This document shows positions 43,096-52,800 of a DNA stretch of 64,000 bases, one piece after another. The DNA is from Symbiodinium natans (lineage: Eukaryota; Sar; Dinophyceae; Suessiales; Symbiodiniaceae), in NCBI GenBank assembly GCA_905221605.1, contig CAJNDS010002442.1, positions 361,879 to 425,878 of the forward strand, given 5' to 3'. Within the stretch, counting starts at the first letter, position 1; every line of letters begins with the position of its first letter. A program made the position numbers and the translations under genes. The notes beneath the pieces were generated by a model. That model was given only the letters and a program-made list of their open reading frames with translations, was not told the origin of the DNA and made no database searches.

Positions 43096-45300
43096 TGCTC
43101 GCCCAGTAATTCAGAAACTTTTGGGGGCGTTCCTTCACGTCGAGCTCCAGCCAGCTGCGGAAGCTGCTGAAGCACAGCAGCATTGGCATCTCGAAGCCGC
43201 GTGTCATCGGAGTGACATCTCCGGCATAGTTTCGCTTTTTCTTGGCATGCACAATTCGACGCGCACTATGATGCGAAGTGCAAAAAGTCGTGCCGTGTAG
43301 TGTTGGTAGGCACCGATCTAAGAGCACAGCGCACCGCTTTAGACGGGCCTTTCCTAGTCTTGGCTGCTTGGGGCGATACTGGAAGAGTCATGTCAAGGTA
43401 GGTCTTGCTTGGTTCCACGGAATGATTGCGTGCATTTCCATGGCATCTGCTGATCAGGCCGTGGGATGTCTATATCCCCCACCTCCACACCAAATGGTGC
43501 AGGACGGTTGATAAGAGCAACTGGTTTTTCCGACCCGGACAAGTCATTGCAAATCGATGCAAGACAGAGGCACCAAAGGTGCGACTAATTGGTGAATTGG
43601 AAGCCGTATATGGCCGTGTGTGCAGACCACCTGCAAAAGCATTCAGGATCGGGAGCACGCGTTGCCAGACGACGGGTGTATGCATATCGGGAAAATTGAA
43701 CGCGGCCAAAACAGGCATAGGCTGTTGAACTTTTGACATGCCATACTGAATACTAACTGCTGGGTTTGTTGTAAGGCTGAAAGAACCAGTTTCCCCCGCC
43801 TCAAAGTCAAAGAGCTCATGTTGGGCGCATGGGGGCCGAGTCCACAGACCTAGATGGAGAGCTGGCCGCCGTTGTGCCAGGTGGCATGAATCCAGGACTT
43901 GTGAACCCGCGTCCCAAACGGCAGTGCCCTGTAGCCATGCACTGAAACCTACAGCTCAACCTGACGAATCGGTGCGCTAGCTTCCATGAAAGAGTCCATG
44001 AAAGCTCGTATGCAATCCGCAAGATCATGCATCATGCCATACATCCAACTGAACGAAAAGGGTTCCGGCGCAGGCACCGAGTTTGTTCAGAACATTCCCG
44101 AAGCGTTGTAATCCCGTCAAGCGAAGCGCTCTGCTGTACGATCGTCCAAACAGTGCTCCAAGCAGTGCAGGACGGAGGAGGGCGTATTGGATGGGGTGAT
44201 CCTGATAAGCCAAAGCTCCCCCCAAGTCCTGTTTGGCCCAAGACGAGAAGGTTGTAAACAAGAGTTCCCGCCAACTCCAAGGAGCCAGCTTTCGTGAGGT
44301 TTGAAGCTCCTTCAAGACGGTGAAGCCGTCGAGCTGCTGGCGAGACTCCCGCGATACTTGCGCAGACAGGGGCACTCGTGGAAAAGCCACGGGCGAGGCG
44401 TTCCGCTGCTTGGTCTCCAAAATGCTCGCCACGAAGTAGTTCGACCACGCTATGCTTCGCGACGCAGGCACGCCCTGGAATTGATGCCCTCGCAGCTGCT
44501 ACCCTCGCCACACGACCAGGAACCGTATTGGTGTCGCCAGACGGCCACAGCGTGTGCGACAGCATGTGGCCGGCCTTGCTCAGCAAACTCCGGAAAATAG
44601 ACGATGTTTCATGTTATCTTGGAAACCATTTTCATAAGCATCATAAAAAGAAATTTCGTGTAGCCGCTCGTCATGCGGCCAGTCGCCGAGTCCGGTGTCT
44701 GTTGTCGTGCTGCGCTCTTGGCCGCCAGCCCTGACGTCGCTCGGGGCACATATCGCAAGCTTTGGTGGGCACGCCTCCACGGCACAGCTACAACCCGCTA
44801 CTCTGGCCTCGCCTGGAAGCAATTTGTTTTGCTTTTGATTTGTGTGCCAGAAACGAATCCTGGCCTGGCTTCACGCCGCAGGCAAACAGTCAGCCTGTGT
44901 CCGAACTTTGCTTCTTGTAGCCTTGCGGCTCTCACTCGACGCTACTTCGCGAAAACGTAGACAGCCACGTTTGACGGAGCCACGAGAGGGTCTGCACGTG
45001 ATGTCGGATAAGGTGGGCGGCCTATAGGTGCGGGTCAGGGCGCCGGCCCTACCGCCCGCCCCCCCACCCCGCCCCCCGTGCCTTGGACGCAAAAGGTCTA
45101 TTCGTTGGCTATCGTTGGCTCTTGCTTTATAGCGGAAGGCGCGCTATTGGATCGCGTTCTGACAGAAGAGCGTGGTATTCGGTTGATGGGCAGGGGGGCG
45201 GGGTACACGTGGGCAATGGGTTTCAGAGCGCGATATATCCGGTTGACGGGGAGGGTGTGAAGAGCGGGCCGATTGATGGCTCTGAACACCTTCTGCGGAG
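43096..45300. other. no confident gene
   Basis: Two minus-strand frames look more protein-like than their neighbours. One ends near 43096 and spans to 43327 (AKKKRNYAGDVTPMTRGFEM); it partly overlaps the transporter relic. The other is listed separately at 44025-44471. A C-rich patch lies at 45055-45080. Confidence 0.35.
44025..44471 (-). CDS. possible minus-strand ORF, unknown family
   Basis: An open frame of about 148 codons reads rather natural protein on the minus strand, with FTVLKELQTSRKLAPWSWRE, FTTFSSWAKQDLGGALAYQD and RLTGLQRFGNVLNKLGACAG. There is no recognised domain, no sign of introns, and competing frames overlap. It may be a retrocopy or chance. Confidence 0.22.
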   Translation of the reverse strand: MPASRSIAWSNYFVASILETKQRNASPVAFPRVPLSAQVSRESRQQLDGFTVLKELQTSRKLAPWSWRELLFTTFSSWAKQDLGGALAYQDHPIQYALLRPALLGALFGRSYSRALRLTGLQRFGNVLNKLGACAGTLFVQLDVWHDA

Positions 45301-45356
45301 CCACGCCCTCCGCCACGCCCTCCGCCACGCCCTCCGCCACGCCCTCCGCCATGCCT
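45301..45356. repeat. 12-bp tandem repeat CACGCCCTCCGC
   Basis: Four to five consecutive copies of a 12-mer, the last slightly changed (CATGCCTCCGC). It encodes a spurious repeating peptide in every frame. Confidence 0.95.
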
Positions 45357-47160
45357 CCGCGCCCTTTTAACGTCCTCCACGCGCGTTGCGTCTTGTCTGC
45401 AGGCTTGTTGCATCTATTCTCTAATTGAGAACAAACCTGTTTAAAAGGCACGCACGTGCAGCATAGCCAGCATAGGCTGTAAGTTGATCTGTACGGGCAT
45501 GATGGATACGTTGGGCTTGTGCTCTTGGTAACTATAAAGTCCATGGCGTTCATTGGGGGGAAGGGATGCCGCGTGGACCTCGTCAACTTCCTGAGTCCTC
45601 TGCGTTCCTTGGGGTTTCAGGTTCCTCAGGCCAAACCGGTCAACTTTCCCGCGTCGAGCAAAATCGTGTTCGCAGCATCAACAACCACAAGTTCAGACGT
45701 GCTAGATCGTTTCCTTGCATGCACATGGCTGTTTCAAGAATGGACAGTGCTTCTCAAGGTGCTCCTCGTCCATGCTCGTCTTTTTCTGTTTCGGCATTTT
45801 AATTTTCATTCGCCAGCCGGCAGCCTGGAGCAGTTGCAGCCGGCGCGTGAGCACAGCGCGGCCCTCCGCTCCGGGTTGCGCTCCGGGACTCGCTCCTGGC
45901 CGACTCCTCTTTGGACCGCTGCGGCCCCCCAGCACCTTTTGACTTGCGTGGTGGAGGGTGGCGAGGTACGAGTTGGCAGCGGCAGCTCGGCAGAGCCGTC
46001 AGAGCTTCTGTGTGCCACGTGTTGCACGAGGCGACTACACCCCACGCCTCGCACATGCCTGCGCTCCCGCCCAGCGCCCCAGTCGTGGACACCCACGTCG
46101 TCCACTGGCAAAACCTTGAAGCAACTGCAGGGGCGTTCCCTGCAGAAACCCGGGTTTCGCGCTGCACCGAGTGGTGGCTCTGCCACTATTGGCCGGGGCC
46201 CCGTCGTAGGAACCCGCGCCATAACAAATTGCGCTGAGTCAACGAAAGCGGTATACCAGGCCAGCGAGGCCGTAAGAGGTTCTCACGTACAAACTGTCGT
46301 GCAAGCAGGCCCCGTCTGCAGGAGCTAAAGAGGACTGGGACAACAGCGCTAGTATCTGTTCCTGGGCTCCTGCACGGGCACCCCCTCAACGTGCGTCGAA
46401 TGGCGAGCAACCATCCAGGCCCACCTCACGACACCCGCCAGTCGCCGCCGTGCCCTCCACGCACTGGTGCAAATGGGTCTCCTCCAGCCCAGCGGACCCC
46501 GTTCGCATCACCTCCCGAGCTCGTGAGACCACCCATGCAGGTACCGGCTTCGCCGGCGTCGCTACCCGCTCCAGCCCGTGCGCCGCTCGTTTGGGAGGAT
46601 GGTAGGCGAGCCGTGGTTGTTCGTGCCGCTTCCCGTTCTCCACGTTCTCCACGCCCTCACAGAAGCCGCTACACAGGCTCAGGGCCATGCCGTGGCCGGG
46701 CTGCGCCTTGGCGAGATGGAGGCGCGTTGCAACGGGTGCTTTCGGCGCAGCCATCCACCCGTCATCGGATCGAGTGGGGGCGCTGGACGATCGAGCTCGC
46801 AGCCGAGACGGCTCTTTGTTAGCACGCTGCAGGATGCGCCGCCTTTCATGTGAGGGGAGCGCCTCCTTTCCTGCTTGCTGCGGTCCGTGGAGCCTTCGTG
46901 AAGGCGCTACGACGTTTGACCGGGGCGCTCGCTCACCCAGCACACGCACTCGGATTTTGTACTTTCGCGACCGAGCGCTGCTTCCGTCGTTGCCGCCGTT
47001 TTTTTTTTGTCACGCTTTTTTCCTCCAGCACCTTCTTGACAAGTCCCCGACCCCGGCGGTCCCGGCGTAGGGCCGCAGTGGCATGTGGCTATGCTGCTCA
47101 TGCATCCGCCAGATCCAGGACGTGATCCGCCCGGCCCCCCCGCCTGTGGTTGGGCCGACG
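45357..47160. other. no confident gene; probably decayed retroelement DNA
   Basis: GC-rich with long overlapping frames on both strands (for example 45519-46328 plus), as in the retroelement relics that follow, but I could not match a domain. A 9-nt T run lies at 46999-47007. Confidence 0.3.
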
Positions 47161-47547
47161 CTAAAGGCGGCAAGGGCCGTGCCCGCCACCGCCTGCTGGC
47201 CCGGCAGCACGTCCCACCAGCTCCCCGACCATCTCGCCGCGGCGGTTGTCCGGACGCATGCTGGGCACGCAGCCGGACGAGATCTTGCACGGGGGTGGGG
47301 GGAGTGGGCCCCCTCGGGCCAGCTTTGGGTAGGCAGCGCGTTTGTAGCGCTCAGCAACCATCAGCATGGCCCCGTCCACATCTTCGGCACATGGCTGCGG
47401 ATGGGCTGTGCGTGCGAGCGGGGACACTGCCGTCGCGTCGCAACATAAGGCGCTGCGTGCGCTGCCGTCGGGCGTGGTTCCGTACACGTCGAGATCAGAG
47501 CGGCGACGGTTCTCGGGCCGCACCCACAGAGTTGTCGTGTGGCCCAA
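47161..47547 (-). pseudogene. C-terminal fragment of R2-like retroelement, minus strand
   Basis: The minus-strand frame holds a diverged copy of the C-terminal domain seen in the other fragments. RRSDLDVYGTTP lines up with RRIEVIANGLP-type sequence. LCCDATAVSPLART lines up with QLAVDTTLVSPL. AERYKRAAYPKLARGG lines up with RKERTYPE(L/F)A. Flanking parts are not recognisable. The order and spacing of the three blocks is the evidence. Confidence 0.5.
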
Positions 47548-47559
47548 CCACTGCTAGCA

Positions 47560-47975
47560 GCATGGACTGCGGGCGAAAAGTACGGGAATGGTCGTGAGCC
47601 AACTTTGGGAGGCCCAAAACCTTCATTCTCAGGCCTTTCTGCCAAAACCTCAAGTCTCAGGCTTTTTGTCACTCCCATGCGGGCGGGCGGGGGGGGGGGG
47701 CGGCGGGGCCAAAACCTCCATTCTCAGGCCATTTTGTCACTCCCCATGCGGGCCTGGGGGGGTGGGGGAGGGGCGCACGGGCAGTGACAGAAAGACCCTG
47801 GTTTTTGGAGCTTTGGGAGGCCCAAAACCGCCATTCTCAGGCATTTGTGTCACTCCCATGCAGGCCTGGGGGGGGGGGGGGCGCACAGGCACTGACTTTT
47901 TGTCACTACCATGCGGGCCTGGGGGGGGGGCACGGGCAGCGACAGAAAGACACTGGCTTTGGAGCCTTGGGCTAC
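47560..47975. repeat. imperfect tandem repeat with G runs
   Basis: Three to four copies of a variable unit contain GGCCAAAACCT(C/T)CATTCTCAGG, TTTTGTCACTCCCATGCGGG and a following G run of 7 to 14. Copies differ in length and G-run size. No gene is in it. Confidence 0.9.
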
Positions 47976-48365
47976 GTTTTAGGGTTAGTTGAAGGGTCGC
48001 AGGCATTGTGGCTATCATGCACTGAGGCACAAATCCTTATCATGGTTACGTGATTCCTTGTTGTAGTTAAAAAAGGTTCTTTATTGCGGTGACGACCCCG
48101 CCTCCAGGTAGCGGCAAAATTGCACGCGCGTAATGTTGGAGCCTGGAGTCGACTTGGCCTGTGCTTTATTGTTGCTTCTACACTGTCTTCGTGTTGTCAC
48201 GTAGCAAAGCGACGGCAGTGCTGATCAGGTGACATCCTTGCGGCGACTGCAATGGGTTGATACCTCATGCCGTGCAATCTAGGATCGTCGTATTGCTTTG
48301 CCGTGTTGCTAAGGCTATCTGCAAGATTGTCGGGCGCATGGTTTCATATGTTTGCATTTTGAAGA
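47976..48365. other. spacer, nothing recognised
   Basis: Less GC-rich sequence between the G-run repeat and the first plus-strand reverse-transcriptase fragment. No motif or ORF of note. Confidence 0.4.
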
Positions 48366-48740
48366 ATTTTGATCAGATCGGTAGCATCACAGCAAGGGAT
48401 AGTTATGCTGGGTAGCGCGATTGGGAGCCGTGCGTTCATCGCGGACAAGCTGGCGCAAAAGTTGTTTGAGCACGGCCACCTGCTTCAGCGAATCCCGCAC
48501 GTCCCTTACTTGCAGAGTGCGTGGTTGCTGCTCCTCTACTGCGCCGCGCCCCTTTGCGTTTGCTTGCTCCGGACCCTTGCCCCAGCTGACACGGCGGACT
48601 TCGCAGCCCAGCATGACGCCGCATCCCTGCACGATCTCCACCTCGATCTGCCAGCTGCGGACGGGCGCAGAATCGAGGACGTCGCCAACAACCTTCCGAT
48701 CTCGCAAGGTGCCAGATCGCGCTTGACACCTCGATCGTAG
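48366..48740 (+). pseudogene. reverse transcriptase 3'-part fragment, plus strand
   Basis: The plus-strand frame aligns with the post-catalytic region of the better copy at 58690-58930. GIVMLGSAIGSRAFIADKLA matches GIVLLGTPFGEPEFVARHLQ. LQSAWLLLLYCAAP matches TQVSWLLLLYTAAP. LRTLAPADTADFAAQHDA matches LRTLAPCDTREFALAHDA. The frame is lost after about 48725. This is an older, more diverged copy of the same family, cut off on both sides. Confidence 0.75.
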
Positions 48741-48829
48741 GCCTTCTGAGTCAGGCCGTCGACCGCAAGCTGCGTTCGCAATTACCCAGAACGCCCGCCG
48801 CTGGTTGAACTGGGCGGGCGTTTACAGCA

Positions 48830-49400
48830 CCCTCACCTTCCTGCGCCTCGCGCGCGTCATGCACCATGTGCGCGGCAGCGGCCCGCCAACTTACGCAGAA
48901 GTGGCACTGGCACGATGTGTTAGGGGGACCTGACGTGCCCGGCAACGGGCAAGGAGACGGAGGAACTGTGCAGCTTCGTCGCTCCAGTGTCCGCCGAGCT
49001 CGAGCGCGAGCACGACGAGCCAACAGCGAAGTTGAGGAGCTCAGGGTAGGTCCGCTCCTTTGCTCGGCGGGCGGTGTGTGTCGTTGATGTCGTTGGTGGC
49101 GATGTGGCTGGCCCGTCGAGTCCAGAGGCGAGACCAGGGTAGTGTCAACTGCGAGCTGGACGCCGCCCCACGCAGGCAGGCCATTGGCAATGACCTCTAT
49201 CGTCCCGACGTGGACACCTAGGTCGCGGAGCAGCACATTCGTAGTGACGGTTGCACCCGCCTCGCGACAGACACGAGCGGCAGCCCGTTCAAGAGGTGCG
49301 CCCCGTGCACGCAAGTGGCCTGACCGGAGGGGTCCCCGTACTCGCCCGGGCACTCCTCTTCCGTGCCGGGCCCTGTCCTTGTGACAGGGTGCGGCACAGA
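48830..49400 (-). pseudogene. R2-like C-terminal domain fragment, minus strand
   Basis: Reading down from about 49400 on the minus strand: PLERAAARVCREAGATVTTN, NVLLRDL, IEVIANGLPAWGGVQLAVDT, LVSPLD, then after a frame change KERTYPELLN and LVVLALELGGHWSDEAAQFL, then RLLARCRARQV. This is the C-terminal domain of the same retroelement family as the plus-strand fragments either side, but inverted. Frameshifts show it is dead. The domain's order of conserved blocks resembles the restriction-like endonuclease end of R2-type elements (inference). Confidence 0.7.
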
Positions 49401-49499
49401 CCCTCGCGGAGCAAGGGTTCCAGCTGCTGCGCTGGGAAGACCTCGCAACAACACCCCCGCCCCCAGCCCAAAAAGAGTGGCACCTCGCCGCATCCCGGC

Positions 49500-49689
49500 T
49501 AATTGATGACAACCTCGCCACCCGTCTCAATGCAAGGCTTGATCCGGCCTCGCAGGCCCTGCTGCAGTCCCAACATGGTATGGTCCGAACTCCGCTCGCG
49601 TCCTGACGGCGTCGCCCACGGCGCCAGAGCTCCGCCTGACCTCTGCAGCTTCCGAATCAGCGATGAACCTTGAGCAAAAAGGTCACCTT
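49500..49689 (+). pseudogene. retroelement fragment split by the copia insertion, left part
   Basis: The plus strand reads NLATRLNARLDPASQALLQS, then QHG, then after a frame change LTASPTAPELRLTSAASESA. This is the region between the reverse transcriptase and the zinc-finger part in this family, as I remember it. It runs straight into the 5' LTR. The remainder continues after the 3' LTR at 55528. Confidence 0.55.
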
Positions 49690-49866
49690 TGTGAGCAGTT
49701 TAAGTACTTGGCTCACGTTTGATGCCTTACATGTCATGACATCCGTGAATCAAGAATGATTGCATATGATTGCATCAGACTTGCCTTGGCAATGCCTTGG
49801 CTCAAGTGACCGGGTGAAAAAATGCTTGCTGCGTCAAAGCTGTGCTTGATTGAGCTGTGACCAACA
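49690..49866 (+). repeat. 5' LTR
   Basis: 177 bp, TGTGAGCAG to CCAACA. It contains a near-tandem 10-mer (ATGATTGCAT twice at 49755-49774) and TTGGCTCAAG at 49797-49806, which equals the last ten bases of the dinoflagellate spliced leader. It should hold the element's promoter. The 5-bp host duplication precedes it. Confidence 0.97.
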
Positions 49867-49895
49867 CAGGGTTATCAGCCGTAGCTGTAGGTGCC
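49867..49895 (+). promoter_or_regulatory. short leader with possible primer-binding site
   Basis: Only 29 bases separate the LTR from the first ATG. GGTTATCAG at 49870-49878 weakly resembles the initiator-tRNA-complementary TGGTATCAG type of copia primer sites. The match is partial, so the primer tRNA is uncertain. Confidence 0.35.
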
Positions 49896-52800
49896 ATGGC
49901 GACGGACGATGCGACATCAGGACGCATCTACATCAAAGATCTGCCAGAGACTGGTTCTGATTATGAGGGCTGGCGCTTCACGTTGAAGAGTCAAATCTTG
50001 CGTGTAGCGCCGGACCCAGTGGCAGCCATGGCTTACATCAGAGAGCTTGATGATGAAGCGGTTTCCTTTGGCGATTTGGCGTCAAACTTGTCCGTAGACA
50101 TGAACAAAACAGATGTGAATGTTTTCGCAGCGGTGGTTGCCGCATGTCAGAAGGGCAAGAAAGGACCGGAGATCCTCAAGCTGATACAATCACGTGCACA
50201 GTTTGGTTGTGGTCGTCAGGCTGTCCGCATCGTTGATCAGCGGCACTTGCATGAGTCAACGCATTTAGCCACGGAGGCTAACACCAAGATCCAAGAGCTC
50301 AGTTGTTCTGGATTGTCGGAGCTTGACAGCTACATGGCATCTTTTTCGTTGCTTCGTCACCAGATGGGTTCCGGCGAGCATAAGCTCACGAATGCTGGGG
50401 GCATTGCGCTTCTGAAGCGCAAACTCAAAGACATCAAAGAACTGGATGCCACTTTTGCCGTTTTCAATGCCAGCAATTCTGTGGATTTAGACGCCTTGAT
50501 CTATGCCATCAACGGTTTGATTGCACATCACTCGGAAGAGATAGAAAGGCGAAAAGCGCAGAAAAAGGCTGCAGCAGCCAAGGCCGCTGCTGCCGCGGCG
50601 GCAGGCGGCAAGTCTCAGGGAGGCAAGGGCAAGCACAAAAGCAAGAAAGGCAGTGACAAGCCGTGTGAACATTGCCACAAGCCCGGACACACAGCGCAAA
50701 AGTGCTGGTTGAATCCAAAAAGTTCCGCTTACAGGCCGGACTTCGCGGCCAAAGTCAATGGCAGCAATGCCTCTTCGTCCAATGGTGGGCCGTCTGCGCC
50801 GCCTGGTTTGGGAGCTGCATCCATTGGGGCTCGGACTGGGCCTGCAGTTCCGACAGATGTCCTCACCAAGGCGTTTTCGGAGTTCCTCACCAAGCGGTTC
50901 GGTGGTTCCGCATGGTTTGCCGATATCGGGCCGAACGCACTTCAACAGTTTGCGGGCGCAGCGTGGGCTTTGGATTCTGGGGCCAGTCAATTCTGCATCA
51001 TGGGCGAAAATGCCGATGATGCCATGTGGGAAACCGTGCAAAGTGCAGACTGTGACATCGACACAGGGGCTGGGACGGCTCGGCCAACAGCAATGGTAGA
51101 CGCCATGGTTCCGCATCTAGGGCGTCGCTCGGCTATGGTGATGCCGGAGTCAAAAATCAACATGGCATCGATGGGCGAAACTTGCGCTGAGATGGGGTAT
51201 CATTTTTACTGGCCGGCGTGGTCGGAACAGCCGCATTTCTGGCGTGATGGTGGTTCCAACGAGGTGCCGCTCACCATGGTCAATCGAGTCCCATTCTTGT
51301 TAAGCGCTGTCGATGCTGGTCCTGCAAGCATGCACGGGGATGTGAGCGACACGGACTTGAACGACTTCTTCGCCAGCATGTTCCGGGAATTCTGCATGAC
51401 CCTCAATGGGGCGGAACTCGCCAGTCTTTCGGTTCCCCTGGCGTTGGCAACGCAGACGCAACCCGCGGATCAACATTGTTTGGCTCACTTTCCGAAGGAC
51501 CCCACTTGCGAAGTGTGCTTGCAAGCGAAGATGTGCCGCGCGCCGGCGTCCCGCAAGAAACAATCTGTGGAAGATGACAAGCAGACAGCCCAAGTGCATG
51601 GCGAACGCATTCACTGTGATCTTGTCGGCCCCACGCGCCCCAGCATCAATGACGAGGTGTATGCCATGATTACTCATGATGATGCTACGGGGTACCCTGC
51701 CGCACGTGCCTTGCGCACCAAGCAGGCCTCCGAAGCCGCTGCCGCTTTCGACGACATGTATGGAAGCCAGTCGGTGTCAGCAGTCCGGACAGACAATGGT
51801 GGTGAATTCCAAGGCGAGTTTGCTGCCAAGCTCAAAGAACGGAAGGTCAGACATGAACGCTCCTTGCCGCGTCGGCCGCAAACCAACTCTCGTGCTGAGC
51901 GTTTCCACCGCACAGTTGCAGAGGGCATGGCTTGCCTATTTGTTGCGTCTGGTGTGCCCTATGTTTTTTGGACTTTCTGTCTCATGGCTTTCCTCTTTGT
52001 CTACGCGCGCAGCCCTGGTGCCAATGGAGCCGAGTCTCCTTACCAGCTCCGCTTCAATCGCTCCTACGATTTGAGCAAATTGCGTCCCTTCGGCTCCGCT
52101 TGCTACTATCTTTCTGAGGAGCATGACAAGTTTGCATCTCGTGGACGGCTTGGTGTTGTGTTGGGTTATAGCCGGCTGCAGTCGTATTACGTCTTGGATT
52201 TCGAGCACTACGTCGAAACAAAGGGCGAAGCACGGATTGTACACACACGTGATGTGCGCTTTCCGCCTCAGTTGCGCTGGCCATTTCATGAGCTGGGCAT
52301 GGACAACCCTGATGCAGCGCACTGGGCCCACCGTTTGTTCGAACCGGAGGTGTTGCAGCCCACGCCCGTTGCTGGCGATGACGGCCGTTGCGTACTTTGC
52401 GGACTGTGGGCCACGGATGCAGAGGTCCATTGTCGGGGATGTTTGCTTGGTGGTGGTCGTCGTCGGCATGTGGATGGTCCCGGCTGCCTTCGTGCTCGGT
52501 GTGGTGGTCATTCATTTCTTGACGTTCAGCACGCGGCCTCCAACGAGACAAGCGTGGACTACTCCCTGAGCTTGCCCGGCAGCCGTGATGGGGGCGTCAT
52601 CGACTCCTCCAGCTCCAGATCTCCGATGTCGCATGACATACGCGATGATGCTGATGACGATGATATGATTCCACCCCCTGACGATGAAGGTGATGGACGT
52701 CATCATTCGGATGCCCCGCTTCGCCGACCTCGCTGGCGGGTAGACTTGTTCACGGACGCGCAGGCGCCTCCTCGGCACAACTACGGCCCTCAGTTCGATG

